Positions 22,058 through 32,096 of a DNA stretch of 64,000 nt are shown in pieces (the stretch's first letter is position 1; each line of letters begins with the position of its first letter). Source of the DNA: Artemia franciscana (lineage: Eukaryota > Arthropoda > Branchiopoda > Anostraca > Artemiidae); contig NC_088868.1 in the NCBI RefSeq assembly GCF_032884065.1, forward strand, positions 34,498,890 through 34,562,889, written 5' to 3'. The notes below the pieces were generated by a model, which had not been told where the DNA came from, ran no database searches, and saw only the letters and a list, made by a program, of their open reading frames with translations. The translations under genes were made by a program, and so were the position numbers.

Positions 22058-22986
22058 TAGTAAAGTGCAAATTATGCTCTGGTCATGAGAAGGCATGGGG
22101 GTTGTCAGCCCTATTCATGTTAATTTCTGCTCATTTTGAGTTTGACTTGGTCATTGATTGTAATTACTCTTTATTTCGTTTTTTTTTATTTATTGATGCT
22201 GATTTGTGGCTGTTTAACGTTTGAAAAATTATTGTTGTTATTTCGGTGCATTTTTGGCGTAATGGAGCACTTTACTTTTCTTACAAAACCTTATTTTGTG
22301 GCAAAAGTCTTTTAAAGTAATAATAAAAAATAGAATGTCACTAAGGATTTTAAGGAATGATAAAAGTCTATTGCGAAAACAAAATAATGACAATTTTGAT
22401 AGATAGCCTGAACATTCTTAAAAATGGTGTACATCGAAATAAAAACTGCTTCATTGGAATTACCATTGTCAATACCCCAATAAAGGAATGCTTTAACTCC
22501 CCAGTCTTGAAGAGCAACTTTGTTCTTTTGTGTATTAAAAAGCAAATATCCCTTCAGTATTTTGAATAACCAATTCAGACGCTTCAAACTTGACTATTCG
22601 GAGTTTAAGAAACTCATATCCTAGGAGTAGGCAACATGGAATTAAGTGATATTTTAGTAATATGTGTAATCTACATTATTATACGAAGAAGCTTAACACC
22701 CTACAAACCATTCCGAACCCCCTTGCTAATTTCAGTAAATAACCCCTTTCCTAATGTAAAAAAAATCAGTTGACTCGTGCCTATAACTCTAACTGTGCAG
22801 CTGTACAGTATTTTTTGGAGGGGGTAGTGGAATAAATTTTTGTGCTTATTTATTATAGCTACAACACTCAAGTTCTTAATCAAAGTAGAATATGATGAAA
22901 ACATTAAAGTTTAGAATTATAGAATCCTTTGAATTATTTAAAATCCTGAGATTTAAGTTGGTAATATTATTCAGACAGGGGACAAA

Positions 22987-22987
<1 letters not shown>
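22058..22987 (+). repeat. Tandem duplication, copy 1 (930 bp)
   Basis: It begins TAGTAAAGTGCAAATTATGC and ends TCAGACAGGGGACAAAC. It is nearly identical to 23033-24097 apart from an insertion and a few deletions. It is preceded by an A-rich tract (22022-22056) and followed by an A run. A 91-codon minus-strand frame at 22312-22587 also exists in copy 2 but has no recognisable content. Confidence 0.9.

Positions 22988-22988
<1 letters not shown>

Positions 22989-23032
<44 letters not shown>
22989..23032. repeat. Homopolymer run of 44 A
   Basis: Uninterrupted A tract between the two copies of the duplication. It is a likely site of length error and of unequal exchange. Confidence 0.95.
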
Positions 23033-23034
<2 letters not shown>

Positions 23035-24097
23035 GTAAAGTGCAAATTATACTCTAGTCATGAGAAGGCATAGGGGTTGTCAGCCCTATTCATGTGAATT
23101 TCTGCTCATTTTGAGTTTGACTTGGTCATTGATTGTAATTACTCTTTATTTTTTTTTTTATTTATTGATGCTGATTTGTGGCTGTTTAACGTTTGAAAAA
23201 TTATTGTTGTTATTTCGGTGCATTTTTGGCGTAATGGAGCACTTTACTTTTCTTACAAAACCTTATTTTGTGGCAAAAGTCTTTTAAAGTAATAATAAAA
23301 AATAGAATGTCACTAAGGATTTTAAGGAATGATAAAAGTCTATTGCGAAAACAAAATAATGACAATTTTGATAGATAGCCTGAACATTCTTAAAAATGGT
23401 GTACATCGAAATAAAAACTGCTTCATTGGAACTACCATTGTCAATACCCCAATAAAGGAATGCTTCAACTCCCCAGTCTTGAAGAGCAACTTTGTTCTTT
23501 TGTGTATTAAAAAGCAAATATCGCTTCAGTATTTTGAATGACCAATTTAGACGCTTCAAACTTGACTATTCGGAGTTTAAGAAACTCATATCCCAGGGGT
23601 AGGCAACTTTGAATTAAGTGATATTTTAGTAATATGTGTAATCTACATTATTATACGATGAAGCTAAACACCCTACAAACCATTCTACACCCCCTTGCTA
23701 ATTTCAGTAAATAACCCCTTTCCTAATGTAAAAAAAACAAACAAGTTTTTGACTCTTTCTCTTAACTCTACATTTTAAAACAGTAAAAAACTTTAGCGTA
23801 AAGAGCGGGGCATTGAGAAGGAAAAGCCCCTTTCATATACGGAGTAATTTCTGTTCGTTTTAAGTTTTAATGTCGCTCCTTACTTTCATTTAAAAAAACT
23901 TGTTTTTTTTTATTTAATTTATTATAGCTACAACATTCATGTTCTTAATCAAAGTGGAACTGGTTTCTCTAAAGCTCAATCCTAATGAAATATGCCAAAA
24001 TATGATGAAAACATTAAAGTTTAGAATTATAGAATCCTTTGAATTATTTAAAATCCTGAGATTTAAGTTGGTAATATTATTCAGACAGGGGACAAAC
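23033..24097 (+). repeat. Tandem duplication, copy 2, with a family A insertion
   Basis: It matches copy 1 up to about 23735 and again from about 23920 to 24097. The middle is replaced by a family A half-element (23786-23922). Copy 2 keeps 'gaactggtttctctaaagctc' near 23955, which copy 1 lacks, so copy 1 also lost sequence. Confidence 0.9.
23786..23922 (+). mobile_element. Family A half-element inside duplication copy 2
   Basis: AACTTTAGCGTAAAGAGCGG through TCGCTCCTTACTTTCATTTA and AAAAAACTTG is the standard right half of the inner core. It is absent from copy 1. Confidence 0.8.
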
Positions 24098-24210
24098 AAA
24101 ATATAATATTTGTTTTATAAAAATATTAAAAATCTTACTAAGTCAGGTCAACATTTATTTCAAATACTTCCAATTAAGTCAAATTCAAATGCTTCTAATA
24201 AACTGAGGAC

Positions 24211-24216
24211 TTTATT
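24211..24216 (-). promoter_or_regulatory. Poly(A) signal for the RGG gene
   Basis: TTTATT on the plus strand is AATAAA on the minus strand, about 29 bases past the TAA stop of the RGG gene. This spacing is plausible for a compact 3' UTR. Confidence 0.6.
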
Positions 24217-24244
24217 TGAAATTTCTTATATAATTCTGTTTTCC

Positions 24245-25648
24245 TTACTCTTCCTCCATCCGATTATAGCGGCTTCCTCTTCCCCTTTGAAAATCTTGCC
24301 TTCCTCTGCCTTCATTTAAATTTCTAGTTCCTCTGCCCCTGATAAAGTAATTATGTTCATCGGCAGTGTGAGATCCTCCTCTATCATAGCTCCGTATCTC
24401 TCCCTCATTCTCCCTACCTACGATCCTTCTATAGCTATTTGCTCCTCTGTTAAACTCTCCATTTCTTCTGCCTCTACCTGCGAAATTATTCGCTTTAGCA
24501 TCGTAAGAATCTCCCTTGAATTCAGTATTAATTTGAGTGTAACTTGAACCGCCTTTGTATACCTCATAGCTACTTCCTCTCCCTCTGCCTCTGTTAAAAT
24601 ATGGCCTTCTACTGCCACTGTTAAATTCTTTTCTTTCGCTGTCTCTGCTAAACTCCGACCTACCTCCACCATAGTTAGAATTTTGAATTCCTCTACCTCT
24701 GTTAAAGTCGGGCCTTCCAGTACCTTTGTTAGGGTCAGATATTCCTCTACCTCTGTTAAAGTTTGAACCTCCTCTGCCTCCATCCCTATCATACGTACTA
24801 CCTCTGACTCTGTCAGGGTGAAATGCTTGTCCTCTGCCTCTGTTTATGCCGCGCATATATCCCATTCCTTGGTTTTCCCTAATTGTACCCCCTCTGCCTC
24901 TGTAAAGATTACTTCCCTTCCCTGGACAGTTGCGCTTTCTTTCCAGGAAGCTTTCTACATCTTTAAGAGAACTTGGCTTCACCACATTCCCTTGATCACG
25001 TTGATCTTGACCGCTTATCTTCTGGTTTGGGATATTTTTCGGTTTGCTTTCCTCCAATAGATCGCTTCCTTTAGCTGGAGTTTCATTTTTCTTTTTGTTA
25101 TTAAATCTACACTTTTCTCTGGCTTCAGCCTCTTGACCATCTGTTGCGTTACTTTTACCTGTCTCATTGGGTACCTTTTCTGTGTTAGAATCGACACAAG
25201 CTGGATTATTCCTCCTTTTCCTTCGACGTCTACGCCTTTTGGTTCTTTCTGTATTTTCGCCATCTTTTGCTTCAGACTGACTTACATCATTGTGTTGTTC
25301 GTCAATATTCTCAGAATTTTGCACGTTAGTGACTGCTATTTTTTCGCTAAGAATGTTTATATTCGGTTCAGTGTCGCTTTGTGCTCTTGTCATATCTATT
25401 GTTTCTTTACAAACATCAGTGGTTCTTTGTGTATTTTCATCATCTTTTGCTGCAGACTCGCTTACGTCGTTATGCTGTTTGTCAACATTTGCAGAATCTT
25501 GTATTTTAGTTCGTGCTATTTGTTCGCCAAGAGTATTTATATCCTGTTCAGTGACACTTTGTGCTCCTGCCGTATCTACTGTTTCTTTACAAAGATCATT
25601 GGCATCGCCTTTGGGCTCCCTCAAAACACTAGTTGCTTCAAACTCCAT
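24245..25648 (-). CDS. RGG/RG-rich basic protein, 467 residues, unrecognised
   Basis: The frame is open from ATG at 25648-25646 (A at -3, G at +4, good context) to TAA at 24247-24245. It also reads 66 bases upstream, but with no ATG. Residues about 10-130 hold two diverged direct repeats of ~59 residues. They begin DLCKETVDTAGAQS and DVCKETIDMTRAQS and end in DENTQRTT and GENTERTK, and are acidic and hydrophilic. A basic patch KRRRRRRKRR follows near residue 140, a possible nuclear signal. From about residue 240 to the end the chain is built of RGRG/FNRGRG motifs spaced 10-15 residues, with Gly, Arg, Asn, Ser and Tyr, and ends NRMEEE. RGG tracts usually bind RNA and are arginine-methylated, so an RNA-binding role is likely. 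No RRM, KH or helicase domain is visible. It is a single exon as read; an intron outside the frame cannot be excluded. The intact long frame stands out in this repeat-rich window. Confidence 0.65.
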   Translation of the reverse strand: MEFEATSVLREPKGDANDLCKETVDTAGAQSVTEQDINTLGEQIARTKIQDSANVDKQHNDVSESAAKDDENTQRTTDVCKETIDMTRAQSDTEPNINILSEKIAVTNVQNSENIDEQHNDVSQSEAKDGENTERTKRRRRRRKRRNNPACVDSNTEKVPNETGKSNATDGQEAEAREKCRFNNKKKNETPAKGSDLLEESKPKNIPNQKISGQDQRDQGNVVKPSSLKDVESFLERKRNCPGKGSNLYRGRGGTIRENQGMGYMRGINRGRGQAFHPDRVRGSTYDRDGGRGGSNFNRGRGISDPNKGTGRPDFNRGRGIQNSNYGGGRSEFSRDSERKEFNSGSRRPYFNRGRGRGSSYEVYKGGSSYTQINTEFKGDSYDAKANNFAGRGRRNGEFNRGANSYRRIVGRENEGEIRSYDRGGSHTADEHNYFIRGRGTRNLNEGRGRQDFQRGRGSRYNRMEEE

Positions 25649-25936
25649 AATATTTAAACGCTTTATAATAGAAGAATTAAGTCTTATAAACAGTAATTTT
25701 TGAGTGACGGACAAACGATAAAGAATTTTAAATATATCTTTTTTATTATTCTACGAATAAGAACATTGGACACAAAATTTTGTAGCCAAAAATAATCAAG
25801 TTATTTTTTACTTTTTCACTTTTTGTCTTAAAAAAAGGTAACAAGATAATCTTAGAAAAACCTGCACTGAAAAATAATAATGACGTATTGATGTTGACAA
25901 TGACGTTTTAGTAAGCATAATGACATCAAGTTTACA

Positions 25937-26036
25937 NNNNNNNNNNNNNNNNNNNNNNNNNNNNNNNNNNNNNNNNNNNNNNNNNNNNNNNNNNNNNNNN
26001 NNNNNNNNNNNNNNNNNNNNNNNNNNNNNNNNNNNN
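25937..26036. other. Assembly gap (100 N)
   Basis: A run of exactly 100 N at the left side of a family C tandem block. The unit count of that block is therefore uncertain. Confidence 1.
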
Positions 26037-27641
26037 TCCCATCCAGTTTCATCCTGATCTCACCACTTTAAGTATTTTCTAAGATTTCCGGTCCCCCCAA
26101 CTGCCCCCCCCCCAATTACGCTTGATCCGGTTGAGATTTAAAATAAGATATCGGAGTTACGAGGTCCTTCTAAATCGAGGTCCTTCTAATCGAGGTTTCA
26201 TGAAGATCCGATCACTCCTTCGTAAGTTAAAAATACGTCATTTTTCTTATTTTTCAGAATTACCCCCCCCCCCCGCAATTGAGTGGATCCGTTCCAACTC
26301 TGTAAATCACGTATGCAAGACTTCTGCTTATTTTTCCAACCAAGTTTCATCCCAATCCCTCCAATCTAAGCGTTTCCCATCATTTTAGGTTTCCCCACCC
26401 CAAACTTCCCCCAATGTCACCAGATCCGGTTAGGATTTAAAATAAGAGCTTTGAGACACGATATCCTTCTAAAAATCAAATTTCATGGAGATCCAATCAC
26501 CCGTTCGTAAGTTAAAAATACCTCATTTTTTCTAATTTTTCAGAATTAACCCCCCCCCCAACTACCCCAAAGAGAGCGGATCCATTCTGGTTATGTCAAT
26601 CATGTATCTAGGACTCGTGTTTTCTCCCACCAAGTTTAATCCCGATCCCTCCACTCTAAGTGTTTTCCAAGCTTTAGGTTTCCCCCTACCAACTCCCCGC
26701 CCCCATCACCAGATCCGGTTAGGATTTAAAATAAGAGCTCTAAGACACGATATCCTTCTAAACATCAAATTTCATTGAGATCCGATAACCCGTTCGTAAG
26801 TTGAAAATACCTAATTTTTCTAATTTTTAAGAATTACTCCCCCCCCAACTACCCCAAAGAGAGCAAATCAGTTCCGATTATGTCAATCATGTATCTGGGA
26901 CTTGCGCTTATTTTTCCCATCAAGTTTCATCCCGATCCCTCCACTATAAGTGTTTTCCAAGATTTTAGGTTCCCCCTCTCCAACTCCCCCCAATGTCATC
27001 AGACCCAGTCGGGATTTAAAATAAGAGCTCTGAGACACAATATCATTCCAAACATCAAATTTCATTAAGATCCAATCACCCGCTGATAAGTTAAAAATAC
27101 TTCATTTTTTCTATATTTTGCGAATTAACCGGGCCCCCACTCCCCCCCCCCCCAGATGGTCAAATCGGTAAAACGACTATTTCTAATTTAATCTGGTCCG
27201 GTCCCTGATACGCTTGCAAAATTTCATCGTCCTAGCTTACCTGGAAGTGCCTAAAGTAGAAAAACCGGGACTTTAGGTTTTCCCCCTCCAACTCCACCCC
27301 AATGTCATCAGATCCGGTCGGGATTTAAAATAAGAGCTCTGAGACACAATATCATTCCAAACATCAAATTTCATTAAGATCCAATCACCCGCTGATAAGT
27401 TAAAAATACTTCATTTTTTCTATATTTTGCGAATTAACCGGGCCCCCACTCCCCCCCCCAGATGGTCAAATCGGGAAAACGACTATTTCTAATTTAATCT
27501 GGTCCGGTCCCTGATACGCTTACCAAATTTCATCGTCCTAGCTTACCTGGAAGTGCCTAAAGTAGCAAAACCGGGACCGACAGACCGACAGACAGACCGA
27601 TAGAATTGACGACTGCTATATGTCACTTGGTTAATACCAAG
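26037..27641 (+). mobile_element. Family C element, copy 1 (tandem-unit element with terminal hairpin)
   Basis: About five units of ~290-310 bp, each with AAATTTCATTGAGATCCGAT-like, TAAGTTAAAAATACCTCATT-like, a C-run, TATGTCAATCATGTATCTAG and 'ccctccactctaagtgttttccaag' blocks. The unit marker CAGATCCGGTTAGGATTTAA recurs near 26413 and 26706 and, diverged, near 26113, 27000 and 27307. The last two units instead carry a terminal type with ATGGTCAAATCGG and CCTAGCTTACCTGGAAGTGC. The element ends with CCGACAGACCGACAGACAGA, then CTATATGTCA and the hairpin CTTGGTTAATACCAAG at 27626-27641. The left end lies in the gap. Confidence 0.8.
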
Positions 27642-27643
27642 TT

Positions 27644-28496
27644 TAAAGTTTATCGGGTCCAACAATCCTTACTTCATAATATGCAGAATAATTGTACCTA
27701 ACACATAAGGAATGCAGAGCCACTACACTTTGCCCTCCCTTCATAATGTGCAAATATATAGCCCAAATTTGTTTCTAAAGTATTATATTTTTATCATTAT
27801 TATGTATATTTCATTATGATTAACCTAACTTCAATTTTCGAGTGTTTTCTAGCTAATGAGGAAGTGCCCTTTTGTTATTTTTAAGTTTTAATGTTATTCG
27901 TTACTTTCAGTTGGAAAAACGTGTTGTCATCAATACTTTTACTAATTTTGAAAAAAATTGAGTTTGAATCAATTCAACTTCTGCTCACCACCAGGCCATG
28001 ATTGAGGAGATAGCCAAATAGCTTTGAGAAGATTCTTAGGTAAATTACAATTATGGTTCACTTAAGACCTATTCACTAGATTCTTTCCAAAATTAGGCAG
28101 CACAATTAGAGGCAAATTGAAGGTATGGGGTTGAATATAAACCTTTTAAAACCTTAATTAGGAACTAGATTACGGGTCTCTGGAAGTTGCAATTACCTAA
28201 TACAAAACGTATATTTTGCTACAAGATAGCAATCGGACAAAAAAAAACGTATTACGCTATTTGATTCTCTCATTCAATGTTCCTTCTAAAATTATATATC
28301 CTGCTGTCGCCATAATCGCATCCCTGCCCCCTCCCCAATAATGTAGCCCTAGGTTTATATACATAAATCTAATGGTCTAGTAAAATTCTTTGGATGGGGG
28401 AGGGAGAAGTGAATGTGAGCAAACTAGGCTACTAACGAGGAACAGGCACACACAAAAAATGATGTGAACGAACAATATTAGCAGTTGTTTTGAACA
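27644..28496 (+). repeat. 853-bp interspersed duplication, copy 1
   Basis: It begins TAAAGTTTATCGGGTCCAAC, three bases past the family C hairpin, and ends GTTGTTTTGAACA. It matches 36425-37277 over the full 853 bp with only about four base differences seen by eye (for example CGCATCCCTG against CGCCTCCCTG). There is no convincing frame. Confidence 0.9.
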
Positions 28497-28518
28497 ACTG
28501 TTTTGAACAACAAAATCT

Positions 28519-28580
28519 ATACCGTATATGAGGCGAACTACCCTTTCCTCAACCGTCACACTTATGCTAAAGTTTGACTA
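28519..28580 (-). mobile_element. Family A remnant
   Basis: CCGTATATGAGGCG ... TTATGCTAAAGTTTGAC resembles the left half of the A core (GTATATGAGGGGG ... TTTACGCTAAAGTTT), in the minus orientation. Confidence 0.5.
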
Positions 28581-29864
28581 AAGCAGATTTCTAAGAGTTA
28601 GAAATCAGAAGGGGGGCTTACAGGGAGGATACCTTTCCAGTATATGTTTTTGGCCCTGGACTCATCACTGAAAGTTTCATTTTCCTAACCTAGCCAATTT
28701 CCAAGATAGCAAAAAGTAACTAAACTAGAATTTTACCGATTGAAGCTGTAACTTCGATCTTGAAGGTTTTATTCACATGGCTAATCAACTTTCTGAGATT
28801 ACAAAAAAACTGCTACTAAAATTCTCACCAACTCTTCTTGTACTTTCTATCAACCACTCTCATGGGAAGTGGTAATACGTCATCTGTCCCCTTTTCTGAA
28901 CTAAACAATACAACCGTTGATTTCTTCATTTAATAGGGGAAACGTCTATTCAGTGGATTTCCAGAATACTTCCAATTTAACTACATACCAGCAACCAGTA
29001 ACTTAATTTCGTCAAAATCCTAGGGGAAGGGGCAAAGTTGGAGCCAATGTTCCCAAATCAAGTGATAATCACGATGAAAACCGAAAAATGAATCATATAT
29101 TACCATAAAGGCAAAGGTGTACTAAAAAACCTAACCTGTTTCTCTGAATGCTTGAATTATGCAGGCTTATCTTAATTTTTACCAGATTTTTTGGAGAAAC
29201 TAAATTGCAGCTGGAGGGCAAACTGAGGCGGGGGAATTTTGATCTGGAGGGGACAGTTGCCCCCCCTGCTTCATAGGAAATTACGCACCTGCCAGCCTCC
29301 CTTTCTACCCTTAATGCCTGGATATAGGATTGTATAAAAAGTTCGCTTGTCTCCCAGTCTTTTTAATTTAGAAAGAAATTGACACTGTTAAAATAAGTTA
29401 AATATATGTTGAATATAATAAAATAACTGGTTAAAAATAAGCACATAAGGCTATGCAAACCAGCAAAATCCAACAAACATTTCTTATTATATTATCATGG
29501 GCAATATCTAGTCAATTGGGGGGGGGGTAGTTAAACTAGAAATGACCCTGAGAATATAATAACATGATTGTGTTTGGTTCTGGTTAATTGTGAAATTTTC
29601 AAGCTCAAAGCGACATATCAGTGTGACCAAATTTATGCATGCCACGCCCCAATATTCTTAAGCCTCATGCCTATTATCGCCTCCTCTGAATTGTTATTCT
29701 GTAAGTTAGCTGATAAGAGGGGTTTCCAAGCTCAAAACTTGACAACACGAGGCCCAAGGCTAGATTTAACCCACTGATATACGATGAATAGAAATGCTCT
29801 CGCCATCCATGTTTTCTCTTCACTTAATTTGATGCTATTTGGTAGTTTTTTTTTGCCCGTGGAT
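28581..29864. other. No gene; contains a family D remnant
   Basis: The stretch 28620-28745 (AGTTTCATTTTCCTAACCTA, then TTTCCAAGATAGCAAAAAG and AACTAGAATTTTACC) matches family D at 38560-38640. Another diverged D-like copy is at 40735-40850. The rest shows nothing recognisable. Open frames up to 81 codons are not supported. Confidence 0.5.
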
Positions 29865-30132
29865 GGTTCTAGACGTTTAGCTCCCTGGCGATTACCCCCC
29901 GAAAAATTAATATTGTGGGAAATCCCCTTCGTGTAAAGTACACCCCGGAAAATACCCCCAGCCCCGTGGAAAATCAAGCTTTTCAGATTTTATATTTTTT
30001 TTATGTTTTTTTTTTTTTTTAGTTTCCGTTGGGGAAAGGAATTTTGGTGCTTGAGTATTATGTGCCACTTTTCTGCAGCACATTGAGGGGTACTTTCTGC
30101 GGGGGGGGGGGGGGGGGTAAACGCCGGCTACC
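29865..30132. mobile_element. Foldback family E, copy 2 (268 bp, reversed relative to copy 1)
   Basis: The left end GGTTCTAGACGTTTAGCTCC and the right end, reversed GGTAGCCGGCGTTTACCCC, form terminal inverted repeats. The interior shares CAAAATTCCTTTCCCC and the ATAATAC word with copy 1 when reversed, and a TTTT run where copy 1 has an A run. It contains a G homopolymer at about 30101-30117. Confidence 0.75.
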
Positions 30133-30647
30133 CCGTGGATATAACACCCTAGGAGTGTAGCTAAATCCAACTTTAATTAAAGGGTTTTAATTATTTAATT
30201 ATATTTGATTAAAATCTCTGCCTAAAGGATTCGCGACAAGCCGTGTCTAAGCGAAAAAAAATTGTCAGTTGGAAATAAAGGAAATAAATTGCCAATAAAA
30301 TGAAGAAAAGGTCAAGATTGGAAGTTTCATTTAAGTCATGATCTTAGTAATTTGAGTTTAGCACATCAATTTCTTGCCAGAAGCACTTTCCGCTAGCAAG
30401 CGGATTCGCCTTCCAAGTCCAGCCAATTCTTGTCATAACAACAATGAAAAGTTAAACCGGCTTTGGTTTCCAGCTTGTAGCCTTAAACATAAATAAAGGA
30501 TTCCTTATTTGTTAATTGAATATGTGTCTGTTGTCAATATATAGTATCTATTCAGCATTTTGTATGTGCGATCCGTGATCGTTCAGTATCATACTAAAAG
30601 AAGATAAAGACGATAGAATGGTGTTCACTATTTGTAATTATCCAGTG
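30133..30647. other. No recognisable gene
   Basis: AT-rich flank between foldback E and the RTE-like LINE. Nothing supported. Confidence 0.4.
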
Positions 30648-32000
30648 TGACCACTGTATAAGAAACGTGATAAGAGTGAGTGTTGCAATTACCGAGGCAC
30701 TAGTCTGGTCTCTGTAGGTGGCAAATTACATAGTAATATGTAGGTAGTAAGACGATACTTTTTAGACTGAGAGATGCTGTGGACAAAGTTTTAAGAGAAG
30801 AACAGTGCGGTTTTGAAAAGGAAGAGGATGTGTCGACCGGATTTTCACTCTTAAGTTAGTAATTGAGAAGTGCCTTAGTTGTCAAACACCTCTGGTTCTC
30901 ATTTTTGTAGATTATGAGTAAGCGTTCGATTCTGCTGATAGAAGAGCTTTAGAAAAGGTTTTAATCTTGTATGGTATACCAGACAAATGTATTGAAGTAA
31001 TTAGCCGTATTTAGGAGAATAAGACTGCTACGGTTTAGGTAGGAAATGAGGTTAGCAGCTGGTTTTGTATTAATCAGGAGGTAAGCAGGGTCGTGTTCTA
31101 TCCCCCTTTATCTAGATCATTTTGATGGACTTGTCTTCAGGAGCACCTGAAATTCAATGGGAGATCACGGAATCAAATGGGGAGGAAGAACTCTCCTGGA
31201 CTTAGATTATGCTGATGATCTAAGTATCTTAGATGAAAGTATGAGCAGAATGAATGAACTCTTAGAGGTTTTGCGAGTTCAGGATGCTAGAATAGGTTTG
31301 AAAATTAAGGTTAGAAAAACTAAGTCACTAAAGCTAGGAGTAACTGGAGATGAAAGGGTGAAGTTGGGTAACGAAAAGGTTGATCAAGTGGACAGCTTCA
31401 CTTACCTTGGTAGTATTACTAGTAAAGACGTTGGGAGCAGTGAAGATGGTAAAAGTAGAATAGCCAAGACTCAGGATGTTTTTTCACAGTTAAAAAAAAG
31501 TTAGAAAGAATAGGAAGATTAGTCTACAAACCAAGATTAGAATATTGGAAGCTACAGTAATGAAAGCGGTCAAATATGACTCTTAAGCATGGGCGCTTCG
31601 AAAAGCGAATGAAAATTTACTGGATGTTTTCCAGAGAAATTGCCGAAGGATTGTTCTGGGTACCCGACTGACTGACCGTATTTCATAGATTAGGCTGTAC
31701 GAAAAATGTGGTTCAATCCTGCTTTCTAGGGCTATAACGAAAGAAAAGTTGAGATGGCTAGAGTATGTTCTGCGGATGAAACATGACTGATTGCCGGAGA
31801 TTAAACTTTTCGGCCAGCCGTCTATGGATAAATGGAAAACAGGTCGTCCTCATCTGGGGTAGGAAGATGTCATAACGAAAGAGTTTAAGGAAATGGGAAC
31901 TTCCTGGGAGGGTGTCAAGAGTGGGTGGCCTTGATTAGATTGCGAAGGGGGAGGAGCGTGCGCAGCTGTGTTGGCCTCAGGCGGCTTGTTGGTGCGTTGA
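30648..32000 (+). pseudogene. RTE-like LINE, reverse transcriptase to C-terminus
   Basis: A 5'-truncated element. The early block CCNYRGTSLVSVGGKL (30690-30735) matches 'C.NYRgIsLl...gK'. After broken frames comes an open stretch at 31157-31504 with LDLDYADDLSILDESMSRMN, an intact YADD catalytic motif. GLKIKVRKTKSL and VDSFTYLGSITSKDVGSSED follow. Further frames, with stops, give LEATVMKAVKYDS.AWALRKANENLLD, VFQRNCRRIVLGTRLTDRIS and RWLEYVLRMKHD. These blocks are typical of RTE-clade reverse transcriptases, which are widespread in invertebrates. About six breaks make it non-functional. Confidence 0.85.
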
Positions 32001-32009
32001 GTTAGTATT

Positions 32010-32093
32010 AGTAATTGTACTTTTTGCATAGAGCTGGAGTAATTGTACTTTTTGCATAGAGCCGGAGTAATTGTACTTTTTGCATAGAGCTGG
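32010..32093 (+). repeat. 28-bp tandem repeat, three copies
   Basis: AGTAATTGTACTTTTTGCAT then AGAGC(T/C)GG repeats at 32010, 32038 and 32066, with only one base difference. It follows the LINE coding end by a few bases. RTE elements often end in short tandem repeats, so it is probably the element's 3' tail. Confidence 0.9.
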
Positions 32094-32096
32094 AAT

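Noticed and set aside
22312..22587. 91-codon minus-strand frame kept in both copies of the tandem duplication
   Set aside because: Copies differ at only about five bases here and most changes alter residues, so retention of the frame is no sign of selection.
25133..25703. Plus-strand frames of 137 and 174 codons
   Set aside because: They are antisense shadows of the RGG gene, whose repeats leave the opposite strand open.
25649..25714. Upstream extension of the RGG frame
   Set aside because: The added 22 codons have no ATG; the first ATG at 25648 has a good context.
26122..27068. 60-88-codon frames in the 26-27 kb block
   Set aside because: Same frames recur in each tandem unit of family C and break between units; they are repeat products.
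27626..27660. Helitron 3' end
   Set aside because: A terminal hairpin is present, but the CTRR ending and a consistent A/T target were not found, so I left the element unclassified.
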